From assembly GCF_004135645.1 (NCBI RefSeq), contig NZ_SDPW01000001.1, forward strand, positions 2,418,001 through 2,482,000: 64,000 nt of DNA, in the 5' to 3' direction. Every line of letters starts with the position of its first letter. Position 1 is the first letter of the stretch. The DNA is from Senegalimassilia faecalis (GTDB lineage Bacteria; Actinomycetota; Coriobacteriia; Coriobacteriales; Eggerthellaceae). Below, one piece after another: positions 8,508 to 16,651 of this stretch. The notes under the pieces are model-generated. The model did not search any database. It was given only the letters and a program-made list of their open reading frames with translations, and had not been told where the DNA came from. The translations under genes were made by a program, and so were the position numbers.

Positions 8508-8954
8508 ATGTTCCATAAAGTGAAAGAAGTTTTTCCGCAAGCGGATTTGATGCTCAACGTCATGTTCGCGGATGGAACGACGAAAGAATACGATGTTGCT
8601 CCTTTGCTCGAGAGGTTCGAGGCGTTTGCGCCGCTGGCCGACGGGGGGTTGTTCAACGCAGTCAGCGTTGATCCTGGTGGGTACGGCGTATCTTGGAACG
8701 ATGACATAGATTTGTCATGTGATGAACTTTGGGAGCATGGGTCGGTCGTAAAAACGCCTTTTGATGGGCTGATGGCTTTTTCGACTGCCGCCGATCTTTG
8801 GGGCTTGAACGACTCGACGTTGCGAAAAGCGCTGGTGTACGGAAAGATCCGCCCAGGAATAGATGCCCGAAAATACGGTAAACAGTGGATTGTGACGCGT
8901 TCGGCGATGATTCGGGAATATGGTGATCCGCAAGAAATAAAGCAGGTGCTGTAA
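8508..8954 (+). CDS. DUF2442 protein fused to a C-terminal helix-turn-helix
   Basis: Residues 1-85 match the DUF2442 pattern (FADGTTKEYDVAPLL, GGYGVSWNDDIDLSCDELWEHG). The C-terminal 60 residues (STAADLWGLNDSTLRKALVYGKI...GKQWIVTRSAMIREYG) resemble an excisionase/MerR-type winged helix that reads DNA. The ATG at 8508 is chosen because GGAG and AGGTG lie upstream; a GTG at 8499 is also open. It is co-transcribed with the DUF4160 gene. The fusion suggests this partner is the DNA-binding regulator of the pair. Confidence 0.75.
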   Translation: MFHKVKEVFPQADLMLNVMFADGTTKEYDVAPLLERFEAFAPLADGGLFNAVSVDPGGYGVSWNDDIDLSCDELWEHGSVVKTPFDGLMAFSTAADLWGLNDSTLRKALVYGKIRPGIDARKYGKQWIVTRSAMIREYGDPQEIKQVL

Positions 8955-9100
8955 CGCAGGAAGCCTATTTGATAGGGTCCGGGTTAAGAAGGCCTTTGCG
9001 GCAGTAACGTTCGACCTGGGAATTTCGTGTGACTTGCAGGTGATTTTAGCGACTCTTAGGAAAGCGGCGAGTTTCCTTATGAAAGCGAACGTTTGTGTGG

Positions 9101-9125
9101 TAATATGTTGACGAACATACGTTTG
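9101..9125 (+). promoter_or_regulatory. ruvCAB promoter with LexA (SOS) box
   Basis: CGAACATACGTTTG (9112-9125) fits the actinobacterial/Gram-positive LexA consensus CGAACRNRYGTTYG at every position. A TAATAT -10 hexamer (9101-9106) lies directly upstream, so bound LexA would cover the transcription start. This predicts DNA-damage induction of ruvCAB. Confidence 0.8.
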
Positions 9126-9145
9126 TTTTTCGTGGAAAAGGTGTT

Positions 9146-9751
9146 ATGGCTGCTAGAACCATATTGGGGATTGATCCTGGCTTGGCTAATACCGGTTGGG
9201 GTATTGTGCGCCAAAGCGGGTCGCGCTTGGAATGTGTGGCGTATGGGTGCGTGTCTACGCCTGCCGGGGTGGAGTTGTCGCGGCGATTGGCGAAGATTCA
9301 CGAGCAGATCGATGCGGTGATCAGCCATTTCGGGCCAACGTGTTTGGGTATCGAAACCGTGTGGTTTGGTCAGAACATCACGGCGGCGTTCGCCACGGGG
9401 CAGGCCCGCGGGGCGGCCTTGGTGGCGTGCGCGCAGCACGGGCTTTCCGTTGGCGAGTTCACACCGCGGCAAATCAAGATGGCCGTGGTGGGAACGGGCA
9501 CGGCGGACAAAGCGCAGGTGCAGTACATGGTGAAAAAGCTGTTGAGCTTGCAGGTTGAGCCGAAGCCCGATCACGCGTCTGACGCGCTGGCTGCGGCTAT
9601 TTGCTACACCACGCACGAAGGTTTCGGCGGCGCGGGTGGGGCTGACGCGTTGGCGAAGCTGGAAGCGCGCGGCCGCGTGATGGCGGGCGCTGGAACGGGT
9701 GGCCCGGCAGGCGCGGCGGCTCGTAAGATTTTGGAAGAAGGTGCGCGATGA
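9146..9751 (+). CDS. ruvC: Crossover junction endodeoxyribonuclease RuvC
   Basis: RuvC is the dimeric Holliday-junction resolvase working with RuvAB. The 201 residues show the catalytic acidic residues in context: D in ILGIDPGLANTGWG, E in CLGIETVWFGQN, and the two aspartates in PDHASDALA. The family usually reads IEEVFF, so IETVWF is a mild deviation with the catalytic Glu kept. A C-terminal tail of about 35 residues, rich in Ala and Gly, extends beyond the domain. The start has AAAGG upstream. Its stop overlaps the ruvA start as ATGA. Confidence 0.97.
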   Translation: MAARTILGIDPGLANTGWGIVRQSGSRLECVAYGCVSTPAGVELSRRLAKIHEQIDAVISHFGPTCLGIETVWFGQNITAAFATGQARGAALVACAQHGLSVGEFTPRQIKMAVVGTGTADKAQVQYMVKKLLSLQVEPKPDHASDALAAAICYTTHEGFGGAGGADALAKLEARGRVMAGAGTGGPAGAAARKILEEGAR

Positions 9752-10350
9752 TTGCGTTTTTGAAGGGCGTGCTAGCAGGGAAAACAGCGAACTGCGCGTT
9801 TATCGACGTGCAAGGTGTTGGCTATGCGGTGGGCATGTCGCAAGGCGCGCTTGCGAAGTTGCCTGCTGTGGGACAAGCGGTGCAGGTGCATACGTATTTG
9901 CAAGCATCGGACAACGGCATTGCGTTGTATGGGTTTTTAACGCTTGAGGAAAAGGCGCTGTTTGAGCGCTTGATTGGCGTCAGCGGTGTTGGCCCGAAGG
10001 TTGCGTTGGCGGCGCTTTCGTCGTTCACGCCCGAAGCGCTGGTGGCTGCGGTGCAAGCGCAGGATGTGGCGGCGGTGCAGAAGATTCCCGGCGTGGGAAA
10101 GAAAACGGCATCGCGCATTATCTTGGAGCTGAAGGGATCGTTCGACCAGGGACTTGCCAGCTTGTTCGATGCATCAAGCGCACCTGCTTCGGCGGTCGCA
10201 GCCGCGGCGGAGCGGTTGAAGGGTGCTCGCGAAGCGCTGCTGGCGCTCGGATTCGCTTCGGCGGAAGCAGATGTTGCGTTAAAGGGCGCTCCTGAGGATG
10301 CCGACGAAAACGCGCTGATAAAATACGCGTTGAAACGACTGGGCAACTAA
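9748..10350 (+). CDS. ruvA: Holliday junction branch migration protein RuvA
   Basis: The 200-residue protein has the RuvA order: an N-terminal OB fold ([28 protein letters not shown]), tandem helix-hairpin-helix motifs ([16 protein letters not shown] and [18 protein letters not shown]) and a C-terminal three-helix domain that contacts RuvB. RuvA binds four-way junctions and recruits the RuvB motor. The gene overlaps ruvC by 4 nt and is followed by ruvB 13 nt later, a standard ruvCAB operon. Confidence 0.97.
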   Translation: MIAFLKGVLAGKTANCAFIDVQGVGYAVGMSQGALAKLPAVGQAVQVHTYLQASDNGIALYGFLTLEEKALFERLIGVSGVGPKVALAALSSFTPEALVAAVQAQDVAAVQKIPGVGKKTASRIILELKGSFDQGLASLFDASSAPASAVAAAAERLKGAREALLALGFASAEADVALKGAPEDADENALIKYALKRLGN

Positions 10351-10363
10351 TGGAGCACGTATT

Positions 10364-11437
10364 GTGGCAGATGGAGTGAAAATAGAGGGCATGGTGTTCG
10401 AGGCAGGTGCGGGCGCGCCTGCGCCCGCAGACCCGATGCAGCGAGCAGTAACGCCTGATTTGACCGAGGATGACCTGGCGCTTGACCGCAGCTTGCGGCC
10501 GAAACGTCTGGGCGATTACCTTGGGCAGACGAAAATCAAGGAATCGCTGGCCATCCTCATTCAGGCGGCGCAAGAACGCGGCGACGTTGCCGACCACATC
10601 TTGTTTTCAGGTCCTCCGGGCTTGGGCAAGACAACGCTGGCAACGGTCGTGGCCAACGAGCTGGGCGCGAACATCAAGACAACCAGCGGGCCGGCCATCG
10701 AGCGTACGGGCGACCTTGCGGCCATCCTGACGAATCTCGAAGAAGGCGATGTGCTGTTCATCGACGAGATTCATCGGTTGAACCGCATGGTCGAAGAGGT
10801 GTTGTATCCGGCGCTTGAGGATTTCGCGCTTGATATCGTGGTGGGCAAAGGTCCCGCTGCGCGGTCTATTCGTTTGGATCTGCCGCGTTTCACGCTTATC
10901 GGCGCAACCACGCGCACGGGTTTGCTGACAGGGCCGCTGCGAGACCGCTTCGGCATTGCCTTCAGGCTGCAGTACTACACGCCGGAAGAGTTGGCGGCTA
11001 TTGTCCAGCGCTCGGCTTCCATTTTAGACGTGCCCATCTCCTATGATGGTGCATTGGAGATTGCGCGCCGCAGCCGCGGCACACCGCGTTTGGCGAACCG
11101 CATGCTCAAGCGCGTGCGCGATTGGGCACAGGTTCGCGGCAACGGGGTAATCGATGAGGATGTTGCGGCTCAGGCGCTGAGTTTCTTCGAGGTTGACCCG
11201 CTTGGCTTGGACGCTGTGGACAACCGCATTCTTGAGCTGCTGTGCGTGCAGTTTGGCGGCAGGCCCGTGGGCTTGACTACGCTGGCATCGGCTTTGGCGG
11301 AAGATCCGGATACGCTTGAGGATGTGTACGAGCCGTATCTGATGCAGCAAGGGTTGTTGATCCGCACGCCGAAGGGGCGCCAGGCAACCGAGCGCGCGTA
11401 TGAGCATCTGGGGATACTGCATGCGCCGAACGCGTAG
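10364..11437 (+). CDS. ruvB: Holliday junction branch migration DNA helicase RuvB
   Basis: The 357-residue AAA+ ATPase shows Walker A (GPPGLGKTT), Walker B ([10 protein letters not shown]), the GATTRTG sensor region and the C-terminal winged-helix segment ([14 protein letters not shown]). It drives branch migration together with RuvA. It starts at a GTG at 10364 with GGAG upstream. About 35 N-terminal residues rich in Ala and Pro precede the conserved [11 protein letters not shown] motif. Confidence 0.97.
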   Translation: MADGVKIEGMVFEAGAGAPAPADPMQRAVTPDLTEDDLALDRSLRPKRLGDYLGQTKIKESLAILIQAAQERGDVADHILFSGPPGLGKTTLATVVANELGANIKTTSGPAIERTGDLAAILTNLEEGDVLFIDEIHRLNRMVEEVLYPALEDFALDIVVGKGPAARSIRLDLPRFTLIGATTRTGLLTGPLRDRFGIAFRLQYYTPEELAAIVQRSASILDVPISYDGALEIARRSRGTPRLANRMLKRVRDWAQVRGNGVIDEDVAAQALSFFEVDPLGLDAVDNRILELLCVQFGGRPVGLTTLASALAEDPDTLEDVYEPYLMQQGLLIRTPKGRQATERAYEHLGILHAPNA

Positions 11438-11570
11438 GATTGCGTTTCGGCTGTAGCGCGAACCGGTAAGCGTTGGATGGTAGGTGGGCTTTGAGAATGT
11501 ATGAAGCCGTCTGCTGCTCCTGCGCATCGGCATTGATGGCGTGGCCACATTGAGCGGGAAAGGGTAGGTT

Positions 11571-11981
11571 TTGTTCGAGCAAGATTATCTGATGAAGTTG
11601 CTGCTGGCGTTTTATCAGGCCATGTTTAAAAGCCTGCGCCGCGTGATGGATGAAGACGAGGATCCCAAAGAGGCGGCAGACACCCTTGACGAGGTAGTGG
11701 GCAACGCTATCGGCATGGACGGGAAAAGCCTGCTGTCGCTGGCGCCCGAGTCGATAACGGGCGTTTTGCAGATATCGGGGACCGACCCTCGCGTCACGGA
11801 GTTCGTGGCTCGCAGCTTGTTGCTGTCGTCTCAGTATTTGACGCAGGCTGGCCAAACGGCGCTTGCCTCGCTGCGCGCGGAGCAGGCTCGCGCGATTGCG
11901 CAGGCGTATGGGTTCGAATTGCCTGACGACCCCACCGATTTGTCTGACTTGAAGGAAATGGCCGAGCAGGCAAACGCGTAG
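11571..11981 (+). CDS. DUF6483-like hypothetical protein
   Basis: The 136-residue helical protein begins with EQDYLMKLLLAFYQAMFKSL, the pattern I associate with DUF6483, a family of unknown function in anaerobes. The likely start is a TTG at 11571 preceded by AGGGTAGG; an ATG at 11592 is an alternative. The middle (DEDEDPKEAADTLDEVVGNAIGMDGKSLLSLAPESI) is acidic. It lies between ruvB and a dehydrogenase gene on the same strand with short gaps. Confidence 0.6.
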   Translation: MFEQDYLMKLLLAFYQAMFKSLRRVMDEDEDPKEAADTLDEVVGNAIGMDGKSLLSLAPESITGVLQISGTDPRVTEFVARSLLLSSQYLTQAGQTALASLRAEQARAIAQAYGFELPDDPTDLSDLKEMAEQANA

Positions 11982-12010
11982 CGGCAGACACACACGATAG
12001 GGGTTTCGCG

Positions 12011-12988
12011 ATGGCGAAAATCGTTGCAGTTGATACGGACTTTGCGGACAATAACCTGGAAGCTGCCATGGCGCAAGAGGCCGGCGTCGACTTCGAAGCC
12101 ACGCGCGGTCGCACGGTGGAGGCGGTAATCCGCAGCTTGCAGGAAACGGGGGCGCAAGGCGCAGTGACGTCGTACGCCTTATTCCCGCGAGAGGTGTTCG
12201 AAGCGTGTCCGAACCTGAAGGTGGTCAGTCGCACGGGCGTTGGCTACGACGAGATTGATGTAGAGGCGGCAACGGAGCATGGCGTTGCTGTGTGCAACGT
12301 GCCCGGATACGGAACGGAAGTGGTGTCCGACCATGCCATTACGCTTGTTTTATCGGTACTGCGTCGCATTAACGAACTTGATGCCGACATGCGCCGGGGA
12401 GTGTGGGATTACGCTCGCACGCGCCCGCTTGGCCAGTGCCGTGGCCGTACGTTCGGCGTCGTGGGCATGGGCGAGATTGGGCGCGCTACGGCTCGCAAAG
12501 CGGCCGGTTTGGGTTTTGACGTAGTGTGTTGGTCGCGAAGTCTAAAGCCGGGGCGTCGAACTCCCGAGGGTTACCCGGTGCTTCGGTTGGAAGAGCTGCT
12601 GCAACAGGCGGACGTGGTGAGCTTGCATACGGCGCTGACGCCCGAGACGCATCATCTTATCGATGCGCAGCGTCTTGCGCTTATGAAGGACAGTGCTGTG
12701 CTGGTGAACACGGCGCGCGGCGCCGTGGTGGACACCGTGGCACTTGCGCAGGCACTGTGCGAGGGCAAGCTGTGGGGCGCTGGCTTGGATGTATTCGAGG
12801 AAGAGCAGCCGTTCGACTTCAGCCACCCCATCATGAAGGCACCGCATGCGGTGCTGTCGGCCCATGCAGCATATTGGTCGGAAGAGTCGGGACGCGAGCT
12901 GCGCCAACGTGCCATGCAGGCAGCAATCGATGCGGTGCAAGGGCGCGTTCCGGTCGATTGCCTGAACCCTGGGGTGTTCTCGCGCTAG
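12011..12988 (+). CDS. D-isomer-specific 2-hydroxyacid dehydrogenase (CtBP-like)
   Basis: The 325-residue protein shows the NAD-binding Rossmann motif FGVVGMGEIGRATARKAAGLGF. The catalytic triad appears as Arg in VLVNTARGAVVDT, Glu in GAGLDVFEEEQP and His in LSAHAAYWSEES. The family interconverts 2-keto and D-2-hydroxy acids with NAD(P)H (phosphoglycerate, glyoxylate/hydroxypyruvate, lactate). The AAYWSEES segment is typical of the C-terminal-binding-protein-like subgroup of uncertain substrate. The ATG has only a weak AGGGG upstream. It does not look like a SerA with an ACT domain. Confidence 0.9.
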   Translation: MAKIVAVDTDFADNNLEAAMAQEAGVDFEATRGRTVEAVIRSLQETGAQGAVTSYALFPREVFEACPNLKVVSRTGVGYDEIDVEAATEHGVAVCNVPGYGTEVVSDHAITLVLSVLRRINELDADMRRGVWDYARTRPLGQCRGRTFGVVGMGEIGRATARKAAGLGFDVVCWSRSLKPGRRTPEGYPVLRLEELLQQADVVSLHTALTPETHHLIDAQRLALMKDSAVLVNTARGAVVDTVALAQALCEGKLWGAGLDVFEEEQPFDFSHPIMKAPHAVLSAHAAYWSEESGRELRQRAMQAAIDAVQGRVPVDCLNPGVFSR

Positions 12989-13107
12989 ACCCATTTGCAA
13001 GGCGGGGGGCTGCTTGTGCGATGGCGGGACCGAGCATGCGGCAGCAGGAATGCGCGATAAGGCGATTACCGCATGAGCAAAGAGGGCGCCGTGCTTGCAT
13101 ATCGAAG

Positions 13108-13129
13108 TGTCGTGCGACAGTGGTATGCT
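13108..13129 (+). promoter_or_regulatory. Operator palindrome and extended -10 of the NrfD-GntR-SPFH operon
   Basis: TGTCGTGCGACA (13108-13119) is a perfect palindrome. It is followed 4 nt later by TATGCT with an upstream TG, an extended -10 (13121-13129). The same palindrome family occurs twice before the dmsCAB operon (15637 and 15657), which points to a common regulator, most simply the GntR protein encoded at 14095. Confidence 0.65.
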
Positions 13130-13157
13130 GTCCGTAGCAAACGAGAGAGGGGGTTGC

Positions 13158-14069
13158 ATGACATTCAGCGAACTGATTGCGGTGTACCTGTTTTTGGGTG
13201 GAGCGGCAGCGGGCGCGTATGTTGTGCAGGCCACCCTTGACATTTGCAACGGTGTTGCGCAACGTAAAGGACGAAGCGATTATCGTGCACCAGAGTTTCT
13301 GTGCGAATCAACATATCGGCGCGTAAGGCGAATCGTTTATGGTGCATCGCTGGCGATAATAGCTGCTGGCGTCGTATGTCTTATTGCGGATTTAGGCCGT
13401 CCTGAAGCGTTCTACTATCTGCTGATCTATCCGACGGGGAGCTTGGTCTCCATCGGCGCGCTTGCGTTGTCGTTGTTGTGTGCGAGCCTTGTTGCCTCGT
13501 TTTGCGACGCAACTTTTACCATGGGCCAGTGCGCTCGCAGAGCGTTGCGGGTGATAAAAGTGATGGGGATACCCGTTGCCGTGGTGGTGATGGCGTACAC
13601 GGGCATGCTGTTGAAAAGCGTTGTGGCGGTTAAGCTTTGGCAGTCAATGTGGCTTCCGGCGCTATTTGTTGCATCTGCGCTGTCGTGCGGCTGCGCCATC
13701 GTGCTGTTGGGGATGTGCGCTTGTGAAGATCGTCGCGCCACTAGACGTTGGGAGGCCGGGTTGCTGCGGGCCGATATGGTGGTTATCGTGCTTGAAGTTG
13801 TGGCAGCGGTTTTCTTGCTAGGGGATATTGCGGGCGCGTCTGGCTTGTCTGCGGTGTGGAGTATTTTGGCGGGAGCTCAATCCCTACTCTTTTGGGTGGG
13901 GTTCGTGGGATGCGCGTTACTATTACCCTTGGCTGTTGAAGGCGCTGTAAACATCACAAGAAGTCGTACGACGGTAGCAGCAACGGCGTCGGTTTCGACG
14001 CTGGTGCTGGTTGGCGGTTTGTGCTTGCGGCTTGTCATGGTGGCGGCGGGCGTTCAGCCGGTGGTATGA
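13158..14069 (+). CDS. NrfD/PsrC-like integral membrane quinone-interacting subunit
   Basis: The 303-residue protein has about eight hydrophobic segments and begins FSELIAVYLFLGGAAAGAYVVQATLDI, the typical start of NrfD/PsrC-type membrane subunits. These exchange electrons between the quinone pool and periplasmic iron-sulfur/molybdenum or cytochrome subunits. The DLGRPEAFYYLL motif is also family-typical. The ATG at 13158 follows GAGAGGGGG. No matching catalytic or ferredoxin subunit is encoded next to it; the next genes are a GntR regulator and an SPFH protein. It may partner with DmsA/DmsB encoded 3 kb downstream, or with distant subunits. Confidence 0.75.
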   Translation: MTFSELIAVYLFLGGAAAGAYVVQATLDICNGVAQRKGRSDYRAPEFLCESTYRRVRRIVYGASLAIIAAGVVCLIADLGRPEAFYYLLIYPTGSLVSIGALALSLLCASLVASFCDATFTMGQCARRALRVIKVMGIPVAVVVMAYTGMLLKSVVAVKLWQSMWLPALFVASALSCGCAIVLLGMCACEDRRATRRWEAGLLRADMVVIVLEVVAAVFLLGDIAGASGLSAVWSILAGAQSLLFWVGFVGCALLLPLAVEGAVNITRSRTTVAATASVSTLVLVGGLCLRLVMVAAGVQPVV

Positions 14070-14094
14070 AGTTGAGATACGAGAAAGATTGCGC

Positions 14095-14505
14095 GTGAAA
14101 TTGAGCAAAGAGGCACCAGCATTTGAATTCGACGAGAGCAGCGACTTGCCGCTGTGGGTTCAGCTGCGCAACAGGATGGCGTATCTCATTAACTCGGGCT
14201 TCTATAAAGCGGGGGACAAATTGCCCACGGTAAGGAAGTACGCGGCGGATCTTCGCATTGCGTACAACACGGTGAGCAAAGCGTACATGGGACTTGAACG
14301 CGATGGGTTCGTAACCACGGTGCGTGGAAGCGGCGTATTCGTGAACGATCCGGAGAAGATACGAAAAGCAAGCGGGCAAGTGGATGCGCTTGTCGAGGAC
14401 TTCATGAAAAGCTGCTTGAAAGAGGGGATGGCGTACGAGGACGTCCCGAAGTTGGTATCGGCGTGCGTGAGAAGGATGAAGAGGGAGCATGAGAAGCAAA
14501 AATAA
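14095..14505 (+). CDS. GntR family (YtrA-type) transcriptional regulator
   Basis: The 136-residue protein has a GntR winged helix (LPLWVQLRNRMAYLINSGF...GDKLPTVRKYAADLRIAYNTVSKAYMGLERDGFV). It carries only a short C-terminal dimerisation tail, as in the YtrA subfamily. A GTG at 14095 with GAGAAAG upstream is the best start. The gene overlaps the following SPFH gene by 17 nt. YtrA-type regulators usually autorepress and control linked membrane-transport genes. The shared TGTCGYRCGACA palindromes before this operon and dmsCAB make those its likely targets. Confidence 0.85.
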   Translation: MKLSKEAPAFEFDESSDLPLWVQLRNRMAYLINSGFYKAGDKLPTVRKYAADLRIAYNTVSKAYMGLERDGFVTTVRGSGVFVNDPEKIRKASGQVDALVEDFMKSCLKEGMAYEDVPKLVSACVRRMKREHEKQK

Positions 14506-15457
14506 CAACGGCGGGCAGGCGCTCGGCCAAAAAGACACGTATCGTCGCTCCGAAATGGAATTCGGCGTAGCTGCCGAAGCGTATCGGTCCGACCCGACGA
14601 AAAAAGCAACACGCAACGGCGCGACATTGATAACCATCGTGCTTGCGATCGTAGCGTTTTGCCTGGTGCTAGGCGCGTCGGCTCTTATTGCGCATAAACT
14701 GACGCTTGTAGGCATTGTGCTTTCGGCGATTATCGGCTTGGCGGTACTGTCCTCGGTTCATGTGTGTATGGATTGGGAACGCGTTGTGGTCATGCGTCTT
14801 GGACGTTTCAATCGGTTGGCCGGGCCGGGCCTGTTCTTCACCGTTCCCCTGTTTGAATTTTGTACGTTGCGCGTGGACCAGCGCATGAACGCAACGCCGT
14901 TTGGTGCAGAAGAGGCGCTGACCAGTGATTTGGTGCCGCTTGATGTTGATGCGGTGCTGTTCTGGGTGGTGTGGGATCCCGAAAAGGCTTGCACCGAGGT
15001 TGAGGATTATCACTTTGCCGTGGCGCTGTCGGCTCAAACGGCATTGCGCGATGCGATTGGCCGTGCTTCGCTGTCCAACGTGGTGATGCGTCGCCATCAG
15101 CTTGATCAAGAGCTGCGCGAGGCGGTTGAGGAGAAGGTGTCGGACTGGGGCATCTCTATCGTGTCTGTTGAGGTGCGCGACTTGATTATCCCGAAAGAAT
15201 TGCAAGGGGTTATGTCGCTTGAGGCGCAAGCTGAGTGTCGCAAGAGCGCTCGTATTACGTTGATGGAAGCCGAGAAAGACGTGTCGGCAATTCTTGACGA
15301 AGTGGCACAAACGTACAATCACGACGAGGTCGCGCTTGCGCTGCGCAAACTCCATCTGACGTATGAAGGTATGCAGGACAACGACAGTACGCTGGTGGTG
15401 CCGAGCGCGTACAGCGAGGGTTTTAACGTGAAGGGTGACGAAGTGTCCGCGAAGTAA
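14489..15457 (+). CDS. SPFH/band 7 (slipin-like) membrane protein
   Basis: The 322-residue protein has two adjacent hydrophobic segments (residues about 48-90), then an SPFH domain (WERVVVMRLGRFNRLAGPGLFFTVPLFEF, VPLDVDAVLFWVVWDPEKA, EVRDLIIPKELQ) and a coiled-coil-prone C-terminus. Slipins and stomatins form membrane-associated oligomers, often with a NfeD partner, which is absent here. It is the last gene of the NrfD-GntR-SPFH operon and its start lies inside the gntR end. Its role with a respiratory membrane subunit is unknown. Confidence 0.88.
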   Translation: MRSKNNNGGQALGQKDTYRRSEMEFGVAAEAYRSDPTKKATRNGATLITIVLAIVAFCLVLGASALIAHKLTLVGIVLSAIIGLAVLSSVHVCMDWERVVVMRLGRFNRLAGPGLFFTVPLFEFCTLRVDQRMNATPFGAEEALTSDLVPLDVDAVLFWVVWDPEKACTEVEDYHFAVALSAQTALRDAIGRASLSNVVMRRHQLDQELREAVEEKVSDWGISIVSVEVRDLIIPKELQGVMSLEAQAECRKSARITLMEAEKDVSAILDEVAQTYNHDEVALALRKLHLTYEGMQDNDSTLVVPSAYSEGFNVKGDEVSAK

Positions 15458-15858
15458 GTGTCGCATGGGGAGTGTGCGGCACATAAGGCAGTGTGCGGCT
15501 AATCCTGAGGAAAGCAATAAGGTATGGTTCGAGGGTCGTTTGACTGAACTGCGCAGATGACCTGGTGTTTCGTTACGGCTCAGTCAACAAAAGCGCATAC
15601 CTGCTATTCTCAAAATAAGATAATATATAGAAAAATTGTCGTGCGACACTATTGATTGTCGCACGACAATTTTGCTATAACAGCCCATGGAGGGTTTCAG
15701 CTGATTTCCTACAATCGTATAACGCCGATTCAAGAAAGACCGTTTTGCGTGCAAGGCGCAAACCAATGAACGGTTTCGAATCGGAGCGATGCGCGCGGGC
15801 GAGGCGCGTATCGAAGGCTGCGCCGATTTTCAGGCGCAAGGAAATAGAGGAGGGAAAC
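15458..15858. other. 401-nt intergenic regulatory region upstream of dmsCAB
   Basis: There is no convincing gene here; a longer open frame runs into dmsC but lacks a ribosome site. It holds an inverted repeat TTGACTGA/TCAGTCAA (15540-15547 and 15580-15587), an AT-rich stretch (15610-15640) and the tandem operator/promoter described separately. Confidence 0.6.
15637..15681 (+). promoter_or_regulatory. Tandem operator palindromes and promoter of dmsCAB
   Basis: TGTCGTGCGACA (15637-15648) and TGTCGCACGACA (15657-15668) are palindromes spaced exactly 20 bp, about two helical turns. A candidate promoter overlaps the second: TTGATT (15652-15657), an 18-nt spacer, and an extended -10 TGCTATAAC ending at 15681. 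The same palindrome is found at 13108. Confidence 0.7.
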
Positions 15859-16629
15859 ATGGGACTTGAATCCCTGTTTGCATTCACGTTGCTGGGGGGC
15901 GTTGCTGCGGGCGCATATGTGTTCGAAGCCTGCTTTACCCGCAAGCGTTCCGGCGAGCGTCCGTGGCTGCTTCCGCTGGTGGTGGTTGCGCTGTTCGCCA
16001 TTGGCATGATTGCCGCTTCCGCCCATGTGCAGAGCATTCCACGCGCTATGGGCTCCCTGACCAGCGGAACGGTGAACTTCGGTTCCGGCATGGTGCGCGA
16101 GGTTGCCGTGTCCGGCGTGTTCTTCGTGCTGGCGCTCATCGACATGATCGTCACGTTCGTGAAGAAGGACAGCCCGTTTGCGCTGCGCGTGGTCACCGCC
16201 GTGTTCGCGGTGCTGTGCATGATTTTGATGGCAACGGCCTACATCGACGTGTACGGCAACCCCGTGTGGACGGACGCTCCTGCCACCGTATTGAGCTTCT
16301 TGGCGGGCGACCTGGCCGCGGGCTTGGGCCTGTGCGTTGCGCTTGGTGCCGCTGACCTGGGTGAAAAGCCGGTTGCGAACACGATGATCGCAATGGACGT
16401 TGTCCTTGCCGTTGGCATGGCGCTTGAGATCGCCGCATTCAGCGCGGCCGGCGCAAGCCCGGTCATGCAGATTGTCGGCCTTGTGGTGGCCCCGGTTGCA
16501 TCCGCGGTGTTGACGCTGTGCGCATCTAAGTTCGCAAACAAGCAGATGCTGGCCATCATCGTGTGCGCCGCTCTGATTATCGGCGTTGCCGTTGCCCGTT
16601 ACGCGTTCTACGCGACGTGCGCGCTGTAG
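15859..16629 (+). CDS. DmsC-like membrane anchor of a DMSO-reductase-family enzyme
   Basis: The 256-residue protein has about eight hydrophobic segments and begins GLESLFAFTLLGGVAAGAYVFEACF. The SIPRAMGSLTSGTVNFGSGMVREVAVSG stretch resembles the DmsC anchor family, which binds menaquinol and hands electrons to the DmsB ferredoxin subunit. The ATG at 15859 has GGAGGG upstream. The operon order is C-A-B, unlike dmsABC of E. coli, with 22 nt to dmsA. Confidence 0.8.
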   Translation: MGLESLFAFTLLGGVAAGAYVFEACFTRKRSGERPWLLPLVVVALFAIGMIAASAHVQSIPRAMGSLTSGTVNFGSGMVREVAVSGVFFVLALIDMIVTFVKKDSPFALRVVTAVFAVLCMILMATAYIDVYGNPVWTDAPATVLSFLAGDLAAGLGLCVALGAADLGEKPVANTMIAMDVVLAVGMALEIAAFSAAGASPVMQIVGLVVAPVASAVLTLCASKFANKQMLAIIVCAALIIGVAVARYAFYATCAL

Positions 16630-16651
16630 GGAATCGAAGGGGGATATTACT

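Noticed and set aside
9085-9094. CGAACGTTTG as a second LexA box upstream of ruvC
   Set aside because: It lacks the four-base spacer between the half-sites, unlike the full match at 9112-9125.
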